In this document: positions 49,950 through 63,700 of the stretch, piece after piece
Position numbering within the stretch: position 1 is the stretch's first letter
Layout of the letters: the number at the start of each line of letters is the position of its first letter
DNA from: Caprimulgus europaeus
Taxonomy: Eukaryota > Chordata > Aves > Caprimulgiformes > Caprimulgidae
Assembly (NCBI GenBank): GCA_907165065.1
Contig: OU015532.1
Location: 31,004,339 to 31,068,338 of the forward strand
Length of the DNA: 64,000 bases
Direction: 5' to 3'
Translations under genes and position numbers: made by a program
Notes under the pieces: generated by a model
Told to the model about the DNA's origin: nothing
The model's input: only the letters and a program-made list of their open reading frames with translations
Database searches by the model: none

Positions 49950-52900
49950 TGGTTCTTTCCAGAGAAGAAAAGATCTGACCAAGGTGAGTATAAGTATTAT
50001 TTTAGAGCAGTAAGATAGCACGAGACAAATTAATCTTACAACTGATATCTCAAATTAATTTATGTGGAAACCGCATAAATGAAATTATTAAATCAAATAT
50101 TTATTGCATTTTTGCTGAAGATCAATGCACCAAGAAGCATCTCTAATGAAGATCTAAATCCTAAAATTTCTCCAATAGTTCAGTTTGTTTACGTAGCTCA
50201 AGAACTTTTCAAGAATACAGATATTTTCCTCTCTTGGACAGTCTGACCAGTTCTCAACAACCTGTGCTATACTGCTGATGCAAAGTATACATAACAGATC
50301 ATAACAACAAAAAAAAAAAATCCTGTGGCCGAGAACCTATTTAGCACTTTTCCTTCTGAAGCATTTTTAAGTATGAGTGTGGTGGTGTAGCTTATACTAG
50401 GTGACTGCTCTGGCAGATGTCTGGTCTAAGGTCAGCAGAAAACCTCCTTCTTCAGTTTCATTTTTCACTCACCGTGTGTAACAAAAGAAGAGCTAGAGTT
50501 AGCATTTTAAGGGACTTTTGAAAACATGGTATTGGAAAGCTTAAAGAGATCATTAGCACTGATTCAGTGCTTCTTAAAACTAATCTTTTCAATATATATT
50601 TATTTTGATAATAAGTGCTTTAATCCTCTGTCTTAAAACTAAATAAAACCCCAAAACAAAACAAAAAAACCTCATCACTGATGAGCAATCCTGCAATAAC
50701 AAATCAGTGTGCACACATGAGGGAAAAACAAATGCAGTTGGGAAACAGATTTCAGTGTCAAGTTTCCCCAAGTGTTGTTATAAATATCAGGAAATTAAAA
50801 AATGCTCTTAAAACGCATGAACATTATTTAGGTCTTTAATCTGGAAGGGGCATGATTGATTTTGCAGGGTGGAAACTGCCAAGTGTACCAGTGCCTGCAG
50901 ATGGAAGGGGCCGGCACATAGCTGCCAATTTCAGGAAAGATTTTTCAACTACTCTCTAAAACGGATTGCAAAAGCTTGTTGTCTTCTGCTTGCTCCTCCC
51001 AGCTCATGCTGCACTAGAGAGTTAAGGGGAAGAATGGCATCAGTCTTTTCCTGAAACAGCTGAAGTCATAGAACATTACTATTTGAGGAACACCAAAAAA
51101 CCTAATGCTCTGAGGGTAGTGGGGCCACAAGCTGAATTGGAAATAATAGTCAAGTAAAATGAAAGAATCTTACTATTTACACAATGGCTGGTTTACAACC
51201 TAGTGAGAAGAAAACTGGCCTTTAAAGTCAGAAGTTCAGTTTTATGTCCTTATAGCTAAACACAATCTTCACACAAGGAAGAATATTTTCTAGAAACAGA
51301 ACTACACTATGTGAAACACAGAGTTGAAGCCCTTCTTGCACTGCAGAAAACAGTAAAATATGAGAGAAAAATAGACTAATATTTCAAACAACACTATCTT
51401 TAAATCCAAACACTCTTAGCTTGCTCATTTTTATAAATATGTATCAGATTTGAGAATCTGATTCCTGATAAAACATTTTGGTTTATGAGAGTTTAGCTCC
51501 TAGTCATAAGTTTACAGCCTTGAAAATTCCTCATACAGCCTTTATGTTAGTGTAAAGAGAATTAAGATTTTTTTATTATTATTAATTTTTAAGTAACACA
51601 GTTACTTGGCTTCTTCTGTCCTTTCAGTTGGGTAGAAATACTTACCTCTTCTCAATTTTATCTTGTATTTTTTTCCATATCGCAAAAATAATTTCCAATT
51701 ACAAAAAGAAATTCAGTAGCATAAAGCAACCTTTTGTAATCCATTTTCTACAGCTTTCTTCTTTCAAGGAGTATCTATTCCCTTTCCTTCTACTCTGCTC
51801 TGGAAACTGTGCTTATGCCAGCACCTTGTTAAACTGATTGCTGAGTCTTTTCCTCTGGAATTTAGCACCACTACAGCAGGTTAGTAACAGAGGCTGTCTC
51901 AAATATCTTGTGTTAAGGACAGATCTGAAAAGTTATCTGCACCATGGAGTAAAGCTGTTTTGCTGGCAGTGAGAATACTAGAATGGATATAAAGTGTCTT
52001 CAGGAAAATTGTCTTTAGGACTTCATCATATTAAAGACATCTGAGTGGCATTTTGTCCCATTGGCTCCAGGAGGGGCAGAGCTGCAGCTCTCCTTTAGCT
52101 CTACCAGTATTATGCACATCTACATATGTGATGTGAAAAGAACTAATTCTCTCCCTTTTAAAGATTCTTCCTCTATATTTTTTTTCTTTTTAAATTCATA
52201 TTTGCAGACAATTGTGCTACTAAAGAAATTAAATCACTGGCCCAAGCAAGGTGCAAGATAAGTCCTTTGCTTTTCCTTTCTTTTTTAAACACTCCTTTCA
52301 TGCTGCACTTGAGGCTTGTGAGATATACTCTAACATCATTTGTTACATATTTCATACTGTAGTGCCATGCTTGATTACATCAATCTATACAAAACAGAAA
52401 CTGGCAGCCAGTCTCCCAATTTCTGCCAACTATAAAGGTTAACATGTACGTTGGCATAATGTGGGTGTGTAAATAAGGGAATTTGTGTAGTCCTTTATTT
52501 AGCAATGTAAGAAAACATATTTCAGGTCGGAGATGAATAGTTTTCCTTCCCTCCAGGTGTCTATTTTCTATTTTGGAAATTTCAAGGAAGGGATTAAACA
52601 TGCACAAGCAGTACTTAGCAACAAAACACTAGGGAACCATACTGTGTGTACTATAACTTCATTTCATAAGACTATCATCACAAACTGCCAGTATTTCATC
52701 ACTGCCAAGATGTCTTTGGAGAGAGACAAGAAAAGTCAAGGAAGTGGCTCTCAAGACACCCCCAATAAGCTCTCTGCCATCACTCAAGCCTCCCAGAAGG
52801 CAAGTTCACCATCCCCAAGGATAATTAACAAATTTACTTCTAGACCAACAACCTTTAAGAAAAAAACATTTGTCCAATCAAGTAGGTTTGTGTTTTCAAT

Positions 52901-53610
52901 TTTGCACGGTTAGAAGTTCTTATTGTTGAACAAGCAAAGGGGTAAATTAGCAACTGTCTTATACAAAAACTGTCTGTGTAAAATGAAGCTATATATCTTT
53001 CTACATTTGTAGACTAATTACTTTTCTAACCTGATACAGAAATCCAGATTAAATTAATCTAATATGAATGATATGAATTTTTCCTTGACATTTTATTCTG
53101 GAATTCCAGAAAATAATCAAGCAATTTGGCATGATTGAGCAGTTATTTAACAATGAGGATAAAAAAGAACGATTGCTGTACCTGTTCCCTCTTGTTCACA
53201 AGCTTGGTTTGTGTAATAATCTGTGGTAACAACTACTAAACAAAAAACACAAATAAACATCTCCAAATGCTTAAGTCATTCTGACAACAGGACTATATTT
53301 GCCATCCTTCTATGTGTACTTTACTGTGTTATTAATTTTAAACTATAGCAATGCATTCCTTCGCTAAAGTATCAGAAAACGAAAAATTGCAAGTCATATG
53401 AAACACAGACAGTAGTCAGGAGTTAATTACTTTCAAGGATCCTAGTCTTTTGAATCTCCAGATGTAAGAAAAGAAGGAAAAATTATTAGTGTGCAGTGCT
53501 CATTTCAGGCTGCATGAAGGTGATCATACCTTTAAGCTGTCTGTGTAATGGCTTAAACATTTTAGGAATGGAAGTCCAAAATAAAGGCAGTGAATATATA
53601 CACTGCAAAG

Positions 53611-53863
53611 TATCACAGAATCACAGAATGTCAGGGATTGGAAGGGACCTCGAAAGATCATCTAGTCCAATCCCCCTGCTGGAGCAGGACCACCTACATG
53701 AGTTCACACAGGAAGGCATCCAGGCGGGTCTTGAATGTCTCCAGAGGAGGCCCAGCTCCCTCAGCCTTTCCTCATAAGAGAGATGCTCCACTCCCTTAAT
53801 CATTTTTGGTGGCTCTTCGCTGGACTCTCTCAAGCAGCTCCCTGTCCTTCTTGAACTGTGGGG
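53611..53863 (-). mobile_element. CR1 LINE with ~240-bp internal deletion
   Basis: On + it opens TATCACAGAATCACAGAATG, the reverse complement of the CR1 tail, then GGAAGGGACCTCGAAAGATC and CATCTAGTCCAATCCCCCTG, matching the 3' UTR of the 18.2 kb copy closely. At ~53741-53750 the sequence jumps from CTTGAATGTCTCCAGAG straight to GAGGCCCAGCTCCCTCAG. In the intact 18.2 kb copy these points are ~240 bp apart (18317-18554). The remainder runs back to TTGAACTGTGGGG. The deleted part is the ORF2 segment with the RTRGNG and EHWNRLPRE blocks. High similarity to the 18.2 kb copy suggests a similar age. Confidence 0.94.
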
Positions 53864-56800
53864 CAACAAAAGACAGCTTTTGTGCATGATGACCTCTGCT
53901 TACATACAGCACATCAGTGCAAGACTCTCTCCCTATCAAGATTCACAAGTCTGCATAAAATAAAAATACCAAATGGAAACTTTATAGAAAAGTCCTATCT
54001 GCAACTACAACTCTACCTTTAACTTATGCAAACAGAACTAAGCAAAAAATAAGTTTTCTGTTTAATAAGCTATGAATCCATTAACATTATTTTTGTGCGT
54101 GTTTTGCTGTTGCAATGTGTACCATAAGAGTCAAAAAATGAAATTTATATATTCTTAGAGAAAATTAAACAATGAACACAAAAGAAACACAATATCATCT
54201 TAAAATGGCTGCATATCTCTAATAGAAGTGATACAAGCTACAGACATACCCTTACAAAGTGTAATGTATTTGAGCTTGGCATATTTGCAATTGTCATTAG
54301 ATAAAAATGTGTAAAATTTGTAAAATGCAACTACAGAATATAAAAAGTAGAGCAACAGTAAAGGTGAAAGACTCCCACTTGAAAATGCCGGGTGAGTATT
54401 ATGAAGTATTCTCCAAATGGCTAGTTTGAGATTTTGAAAGGAAAGTATAAATTATATGGTTTATGTACGTTGCTGCAAGAGCACAGATCATTTTTCTTAT
54501 ATTCTGGACTGCAATGTCAAAGAAAAAAAGATTCCCTGAGGTCACTAATAAAAGCAGAGGCTGAGGTTCAACAAGAAGAATTGTGACTAGAAAAATGAAG
54601 AAAATATATCTGATGGGAATCCTAGAACAACTTATTGAAGAGGTTTGTAAATCCAAACACCAATATTCCAGTACGCTTACATTGAGCCAGAGCAGAAGAA
54701 CATTTAGATTGAAGGATCTGATGATAAGAAAACATGAGAAAATGCCACCTTCTGATCAACACTTAATTAGTTTCAGTAAATATTAAGCTATTTTAGTATG
54801 TCAAAATACGAATATAATGTAATTATTTTTCTTCTTCAAGGGAAGACTAATTTCTTGACAAGAAATTATGCTCATCTTTACATCTATTACTGCAAAATTA
54901 ATAATGAAAGCCTATATCAGAGATTAAGCTAGCACCTGTGAAACAGATTCTTAAAAATATTTAAGAATCATTTAATGTTCAGTTGTGACTGTAAGCAGAT
55001 AGACTGAACCTTCTTATGTTAGGAAAGTCAGTTAACTAAATGGGATTTGTAAAGATCAGCTCAGAAACTGCAAGTACTGCAACTGTATATTTGCACAGTA
55101 CATACCAGAGTGGGCCCTAATATCACCTGCAGCCTCTAAACACTACTATACTATTGCTCTTAATAGTAATAACAACAACATTCATCTTACTGAATATAGC
55201 AGTTCCTATTTTTGTATTCACAGTAAAGCTTTAAAAATTTTCAAGGCACTTTCAGGGGTACTTTTTCGTAAAGATTAAAAAAATCCCAAGTGTTTAACCA
55301 TAATCACTATTGGGAAAATACATTCGTAATGTACACTTTAAAGCACTTCTAAAAAGCTACATTCCTAATACCAGGTAAATGATATATGTTTTAGAAACAC
55401 TTATGAATACCTATTCACTTATTAGTCTGGCATGGCCTCAAAACAGTATTGGCTAAACAATAGTGCTTCTATCATGGTTTTGTGTATGGTCAATCAAGTA
55501 AACAATATGCTTTTTTTTTTTTAAATGCTCGAATGTGTGCTTACACAGCAGTTTATTCAGATCCATTATGGACATCGAAGTAAATAAATGTTCTAAAGTC
55601 CATAACTATATATTCAGTAAATAAATAGCTGCTAGTTTCTATAGAATAAATAAAAGGCACTATAACAATACCACAATCACAGGGGTTTATCCAACAATGT
55701 ACTTCACCACAAAAAAGATTTCACAACTTCTCACTGGCATTTTTTTCCCCCCATCATTTCTTTCTTTTGTTTTTAAAGAAATGTGTTAAAGGGGAGAACA
55801 TTACCTTTCAAGAAGCTGTTACTTGTGAGAATATACAACTATTATGAGAAATAATAACATGGAAGGAAATTTTTTCTTGGGAGTTCCTGTAAAACTATAG
55901 GCCCTATTTCAATCTCACTGCCTTGCCTTGGTCACCAGCAGACTTAGATGAGTTCTGCAGTTTGGAGCCACAGTTTTACATTCATGGCATTTGTTACTCT
56001 GAGTAGTTGCTCGGCAAACATTCAGGAAGGGTTTTGTTTCTAACTACTAATACCAAAGGAGAGCAAGCTCTTTAATAACCCAATACATACTTATATGTGG
56101 GTGAGAGTTTGCCTTTTCCAGCCATCCTCAAAGCTCTTTAACCTTTATTCTTTCATTCATGTTTCAGTAGTGCAAACAGGAAGAACAATACCCTAGAGAT
56201 TAAATAAGTAACTACTACTCATAATAGAATTGTAAATAGATATAGGGTTAACAATAGGGTCTTGTATATGTTTGGTAAGAGGTTGGGAGACCTTAAAGGA
56301 GCATGAAAAACTGATTTTAGCCACAGGAAGATCTGTGTCACAGTGGCAAAAAATCCCAGGTTTTTTTCACAGGCCCTGGAACAAAGAGTTATGGATAGAG
56401 GGAAATAAAGAAGAGGGAGAGAGCCCAATCAAGCAGACTTCTCCTGCAGAAGCCCAAGACTTAGCAATTTAGATCTTCTCAGCTGCACCAGGATGCACCA
56501 TATGTATTTAAGACAGGCTTTAAATAGTAAAAATATACAAAGTAAGGCTTCTGCCTTTAAGACAGGCCTTCCACCTGGATCACCAAAATGATGATTTTCC
56601 AGCCTCAAAGGCTAGATTGGAAAAACGCAAAAATGTCTTAACATCTTAGAGATGGCAGAGGCTTCCACGTTCCAAGCACTGTAAATTTGCAGCAGTCTGT
56701 TATATGTACATGACACTATTGCAAGTATTTAAATTAAATTAAAAATAATGAACTACTTAAAATCTATTAATGGATGTTCCTAGCAGGATCTATGTAGGCT

Positions 56801-57407
56801 TGGAAAAAAGGAAAATTTGCTAAATTAATAATTCTTTTAGGAACAGTTTGTGCAGTGTATGTCCTATTTAAATGTTTTCAAACGTACATTTTTTCACCAG
56901 TTTTACTATTTTTTAGCCTTCAGCCAAACATTGAAGTAACTCTATAAAAGGTCCAACAAAATACCTAAATGAATACAGAAATTATGCCCTTGATTAGAGG
57001 AACGCTATGTACTCACCAGTGTACAAAAGCCCACGTCTAATAGCATCAGTCTGATTTCAGGGATGCTAAGGTAGGAAGGAATACAGACCAACTGGTTTTA
57101 TGATACATCAGCATCTACTTCATCAACTGCATAGTGTTTATTCTTGATATGCTGTTGGGAAATACAGCACAAAAACTGCTTTGCTGACACTAGATTAGTT
57201 ACTATAATCCAAATTTTATGAATATGGGAGAAGAATATTTAAGAGTGGTAGGAACAATAGAACTATATTCTAGGAATTTTTTCAGAACAAAAATAATCCA
57301 TTAAATTGGTTCATAAATTTATCTTCAATACAGCAAGAAGTGTATGTATGTTTATCTTTTAAATTACTGGATTAATTTTCACATTTCATTTACCTAATTT
57401 CTTTTGG
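53864..57407. other. AT-rich unique DNA, nothing seen
   Basis: No gene or element is recognisable. A T12 run lies at 55511-55522. Frames of at most 85 codons here have no domain features. Confidence 0.5.
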
Positions 57408-57756
57408 GGGATCTTATCAATGTATAGAAATACCTGAGGGGAATGTGCAAAAAGGACAGAGCCAGGCTCTTTTCAATGGTGCCCTGTGACAGGACAAGAA
57501 GCAGAGGCCATAAGCACAAACAGTAACACAAGAGGGTCCCTTGAAGATCAGGGAATGCTTTTTTTCCTGTGAGGATGACTGAGCACTGGCACAGGTTGCC
57601 CAGTGAAGTTGTGGAGTCTTCCTCCTTGGAGATATTCAAAAGCCATTGGGACACTGTCCTGGGCAACCACCTCTAGTTGGCCCTGCTTGAGCAAGGTGGT
57701 TGGACAAGATGACTTCCAGAAGTGCCTTCCAACCTACACCATTTTGTGATTCTATA
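57408..57756 (+). mobile_element. CR1 LINE, old and diverged, 5'-truncated
   Basis: Sense on +. Recognisable blocks are AGAGCCAGGCTCTTTTCAAT, GTGACAGGACAAGAAGC, TGAGCACTGGCACAGGTTGC (the EHWNRLP region) and the 3' UTR words GGTTGGACAAGATGAC and GTGCCTTCCAACCTACACC, with the tail ATTTTGTGATTCTATA. Substitutions and indels break the ORF throughout. It is clearly more diverged than the 18.2 kb copy. Confidence 0.92.
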
Positions 57757-60700
57757 AAAGCTACTTATTCCAATTGATTTGTTTTAAATTTTTCAGTCCG
57801 GTCTCAAAGTCATACAACTTCCATAGAAATTGGGTGTCCCTTAACTTTTAATGAATAGTGTTTCCATCCACACAAAAATAAAAGTCTTTTAACTAACTTA
57901 CAAATAAAAAGCTTTCTTAGATCTTTTTTTTTCCTGTGTTCTAAAGAGATAAACTTAATAGCACCAAATTACTTACCCCCTAAAAAACTTAAGGTTACTC
58001 TTACTGGTGTCTTTTCAAATCATAAAACCTACATTTGGATTTTGGTAACTGTAACAATGATGGATTGAGATCTACTAGGAAACCCCAAAGGCAGATTTTT
58101 CAACCTAGATTTAATTACTTAGGACATTAGTAGTATTTAATTCAGATTAGTGTAAAATTTTATAATACTAAAATGAAGCGGGAATAGTTAATTTTAAATA
58201 TACTCATTTCTATACCAATAAAACCAAATTATCTTCTGATTCCAAACAGGAGAGCACATATTTGCCTTTTACAGAATTTAAATTGGTGCTTAATTTTAAA
58301 CAATTGCTCATGTTTTTGTCTTATTGGTGTTTTTATGTCTTTTGGCTCAGTGAAACCAGTAAGTTGTGGGTTGGGGGTTTTTTGGGTTGTTTGTTGGTTT
58401 TTTGTGTTTTTTTCAAGTGTTTGCATTAGCTAATATCATACATGAGAAGTAACATTATAGTTATGTTTTGTTCCATTATAAAACTGGAGGAATAATCACT
58501 ACATCCAGCACTGTGTGCTATATAAGAGAAGATACTCACCACTCCATCAACCTTGTCTAGTAGGCTGGCAGTCACACATTTGTTCTACTTTGCTTTGAGG
58601 TTTGCATAATTAGAAAGTCAATTACAGGTGAAAAATAAACTTTTTTTTTTTTTTTGCAACCTCAACCTAACACACACATTACCTACACCATGACAAAAAA
58701 TTTACAGGCAAAATTCCAATTTCACTATACAGACAAATAGATGAGACTTATAGCAAGGATTTCATTAAGTGTCTTGCTGGAACTGGCTATGATTACCCTC
58801 AACAAAAGATTATCAACCAGCAGAAAAGAAGTCCACTTACCCTGTAGTCATTACATAGTCAAAGGAGCTTCCTCAAATGTTTTGTCTCTTTCTAACTACA
58901 AAAGTAAAGTTTTCTTCAAAGAATAAATCACAGAGTTCCCCTAAAAAACTTGATAACAACTTGCTTCCTGATAAAACCATCTCTAGATCTATCAGAAAGG
59001 AACAGACCCTTTTTACCCTTCCACAGCTGTTTCTCATCTCTCCTTATAGAAAGACGCCCTAGTAAAATGTTAATCAGATACAGATTAAGCACCCTTTTGA
59101 GTCATCTGTGCCACATACAGGCAATAATGAACAAGTTACTGAAAATGAACTAGTTAGGTTTGATGAAAATACATTGCTCTTAAAAAATACTTGGAACTTT
59201 CTTCACTTTTATTTTTTAAAATTACTGATAAGTATAGTACATACACTTTCAAAATTAATATTTGCAATTACTTACATGACTGGCCAAAAAGTAGACTGGT
59301 CTTTGTATTGAATACTAGATTTTGTACTTTTTCAACCATGTTTAGTAAAAAGGGTATCCAAGGAAAATTTGCTTTAGGATTTAAAGTCATTTGTGAAGGT
59401 TTGGGGTTTTTTTTGTGCTGTTAGGTTTTGAAAACACTGCTGTTGTCAGATGAACTAAAGTCTGTCTTCACCACCTCCGTTTAGAGCTAGCAGTACAGAA
59501 ATTACTTGTATTTTAAGAATACCTCTAACAGGCTATAGCAAAGACATTTATAATCTTTTAAAATGTTTTCATATAATCTGTATTGAAAGTTTATTCATCA
59601 GTTTTTCCACCAGCTTTTTTTTTCATTTATTTTCCTGTCATATGGCAGCTTATTAGTGATTTAAGAATCGTATTTTAAGGCTAGTGGGAACGTTTTCATT
59701 AACAGGCAGTCATATTCAAGATTTTATTAAATATTTATATTTATATTTTTTATTTCTTTATCAAGCATTTTTTCAGCTCCTGAGATGCTTATGCAAACAG
59801 AATTTTAAGCAAAGCCATGTGCAGCATCTTCTGGTTTGAAAAACACGTAATTAAAATACATAAGGTAAAAGACATAAGAGAAACTAGTTGGTGAACATAA
59901 TGTTTCTTTAAGTCATATCATCTATTACTGAAGATATCAAACTATTGTCAGCATAAACTATGCTATTACAGCTTTAATAAGTGGCTACAAAGCCACAGTA
60001 GAGGAACAAATGCAGAGGCCTGAAAGTTCAAAAGATCAATGGATAAGCAGTACGTTACATGATAGTTGAAATAAGATCTTCTGAGAAATTAGTCTCCTGC
60101 CATAATAAGCAAGTAAACCTGCGTGACTTGAGATCAACTTTAATATAGTATTAGACTCAAGATATACAATCTGCAAAACACTGGTAAACAGCAAATAAAG
60201 CTAACATCCTCAGATTTGGCTTTTGATTTGAGAGATATCTTGCAAAACAACTCTTCTTTCACAGACTTCCTCCCACTGTTAGAGGAAGACAAAATAAATA
60301 GAATAAGGAGTATTTCCTGCTGTGGCATAGAACATTGCCTACTCTGGATATCTTCCTGTTTTCCCTCAGCTTTTAGTGAACAAACAAAAATAAATACATT
60401 TCAAAAATCATATATATTTTTAGAAGGGTCCACCAATTGTACACAGGTACAATCACAAATATTTTCTGCAGCATTCTAATTTTGTCTATGAAATCAATGC
60501 TATACAAAAGGCTGAATGACAAAAAAAAAAAAAAAATCTGAACTTATGCTTTGCAGATGTCATTTATCACACACTTGCTTTTTGCAGGTTTCTTTAGTAT
60601 TTCCAGCATTCCACTTCCTGCCAAATGTCCAGGATGCTCTGGTCAAATTTTCAGGTGTCCAAAAAGCAGAGCAAGGGATCACTGGGCATGCATCAGTTTA

Positions 60701-63700
60701 TTCTCTTTTATTCTGTTTTAAAGACGAGATAGATCTGATGCAGCTTTGATGTAGATTCACTGTACACACAGCTGATCCATTTTTGTGCCATAAATCCAGC
60801 GTTTCCAGTGCACATCAGATTCGCCATGCATACAAACACATTCTGTCTCTGACTTCCCAGGAAGAGAAACACTGGTTTTGAAAGGTCAAATGATGGCTAG
60901 TATATCAGTCTGAGAAACTGAGATTATAATATATAATACCCAAACATATAATTAAGGTGCAAAACTAAAAGTTAGAAATTAATCTGTAGAAGTCAATACC
61001 TCAGAATATCAAGCTATTAAAGAAAAGGCAAAGTTAACTGAAACTGGTTTTTGGTTTTACTAGTTTGAAAGTGTGGTCACAGTCAGATTATTCAGCTAAA
61101 TAGTCAAAACTTCTCATCCAGTGACAGAATAATTTAGAAATAAAACTAAGCACTTTCTGTTTAAAAAATGGATTTCATCTTTAAAAGGTGCAGCAATGCA
61201 ATTTAACTTATTTTTCCATTTCAGAATATGAAGGAGCTTTAGTATCAAAAAGTTCTAAGACATAGTTTTGTGCATATCTAGATTTCCATTTATTCTTCCT
61301 TCCAAAGCCTTTTCAAAATCTCATTGTTTTAACATGCTATTATTTTCCTTCCACTGCTTTACTTAACTCTGTAGATAGATATTCCACCTTGCTCCCTTTC
61401 TGTACCTTCCCCAACTGAGGAAGGGCTAATGGAAAGAAAGACAAAAAGGGAAAGCTTTTAGCAGTACCTGACTTTGCCCTAGTCTTGGCCTTTACATAGA
61501 TTATTACAACATATGGCCTCAGATAAGAGCAATACATTTGAGCAGGGTCTTACTGAGGAGAGCACACTAAAACACTACCTCTAGGTATACCAGTGAGTGG
61601 CCTTGACACACCTGAGTGCATCACAGGATTTGTGCTTTGGTCCTTAAAGCATGAGACCCTTTCATCTTTCAAGTTCTTTCAGCAGTGCTCGTCAAGACTA
61701 TAACAGCAGCAGGCTTCGGGAGGGCAGACACACAAAAGGGAAGCTCACTTAATTTAGAACCTGCTTGTTGAAATTAGGAAAAAATTGTCAAATATTCACT
61801 TGGAAGGAAAGAACAGATCATAGCTGCACTAATTTGCTAAGTTTTACCTTATCCCACAAAATACAATGTGGGAATCTATTAAATATGTAGGAGGTAATTC
61901 ATAAAACACAGAATAAGATCTCTGACTCTTGTAAGTAGACAAATAACTGGAGTTAAGATGCATCTACCCTCCTCCTCTTTCCCAGTTGTTTGATAGCTAC
62001 CCCTCTGCTGAGATGGCTGTTGATCACACAGTCAGCAAAAAGGAGCATATGTTGCTCACTCAGCAACTCCAAATCACAGCCTGGCATCTCAATGCAAGCC
62101 ATCTCAAAAGGTGTTTAAATTAAAGTGCTGGACAGTAAACCGGAGCAGCTGGGGCATCATCACGTATTCTCTCGTCTTCTGTTACAAAGGTGATAACCTT
62201 GGAGAGAGGGATGAGATAGCAACAGCAAAAAGCTACAGGAAGACTCAGCAAATATAATCTGCTAGACACTTTAGACCTACTTTAGGATATTTTTTGAAAG
62301 TGGTTCAAGAACTCTAAACTTTTAGAAGAACATATTTTTAATTGATGGAAATATGAATCCTGTGCAAGACTGCAACTACAAACAGTATTGCCAAATAGAC
62401 TACTAGCACTCTGAAACCTTCAGACTTCACTATTGTTACCACTCAGCTGCTGCATTTGGTCTGATCTGTCCACAAAACCTTGCTAAAATGGATTCCATTG
62501 ATTTTCTTCCCTAGATTAGATGCCCTTTTCTTTCATCTGTAGTCTCCACAATTACAGCTACAGGAGGCCCTTATGTTTAGTATGAAGAACCATGCAAGTA
62601 TCACCTTTCACCTAGGAATTTACACACAGGGACCTGTTTATTGTATTGTCCCTCAAATAAAGTTCTCACAACTTTTGAGTGAGAGGGACAGAGCCGCAAA
62701 CAAAACCTTAGTGTTTACCTAAAGAACTTGGCACTCCTCTACAAAATAGAGATCTAAAGGCAATTTATTACTAGAAATAAAATCAAATGCCATGTATTTT
62801 CCTTCCTTTCCTTCTTTTCTGACAAATTTACTTCTAGAGCATAAAGAAGTTAAATGAAAGTTAATTTATCCTTTCTATAATGCTGAATTGACTGGACACT
62901 GGTAGAACTTCAGCTTCCTAAAGGATGAAACCATTCTAATTTGCATGCTGATTATTCTGATGGGGCTACATTGCCAGTGTATGTATATATTAACACACAC
63001 CTCCTGACATTTCTATTAATTCAATGTGTAACAATATATATTTAGCTGAGACTCGAATTTCATGTTTATAACTTGACAAATTAGTTTAGTGCTGCTGTGG
63101 AGATAGAATCAAACTGCTGTGTTTACACTATGTTGTCTCTTCAACTATGACTATATAAAAACAGCATTTACTAAAGGAAATGGAAATTCACTTTGTTCAT
63201 GAATGCTCTGCTCAAGTAAAAGTTCTGGAATTTAAGAAGCACTTAGTTGCTGCATTAGGCCATTTAGGATGTTTCAGCATCTCAATTGACTGTAATACCA
63301 ATCTGCTCAAGTGCCCTGTTAATGACCTTCCATCTCACAGCAATCTCAGGAATTCAGTGTTTATACTTTTCTTCTTTTTTTAACTATACCATGAACAGAC
63401 TGAAGGACAGATCCTTATTTCTCTCTCCTGCGGCAGAAGGGTGTAAATTGTTAACATTATTTCAAACAAAAAGCCCTAACCTTCATGCCTCTTAATGAAT
63501 ATTATCATTGACAAAAGTGAGGAAAAGGGAACCACTTAAAATTACAGGGTGTTAAACATGAAGAAACGTAGACTTTTAAATATTCTCTCTAAACCTAAAA
63601 AAAAAATATTTGTATACACTAACTCCCATGTTGCAGCATGAAGCATTCCTAGTTTTGTGTTACTATTCTAAATGAATACCTACAACACAGTAATATGAAT

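Larger units (their letters stand above)
39384..53610. other. AT-rich unique DNA, no gene supported
   Basis: No real exon is recognisable across 14.2 kb. Frames of 108-126 codons at 41488-41823 (-), 47019-47345 (-) and 52533-52913 (+) have no domain, signal or homologue that I can name. Contents listed separately: the T/G...C/A tracts at 40188, a relic at 43823, an X-box-like half-site cluster at 45737, A21 at 46998, and a 9-bp hairpin at 49928. A purine-rich, less AT-rich segment spans ~41.5-42.3 kb. Confidence 0.5.

Noticed and set aside
52533-52913. 126-codon + frame
   Set aside because: No recognisable domain, no splice context and no codon pattern that I can support; length is within chance for AT-rich vertebrate DNA.
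53496-53887. Overlapping frames on both strands of 69-93 codons
   Set aside because: They are readings of the CR1 copy at 53611-53863 and its antisense.
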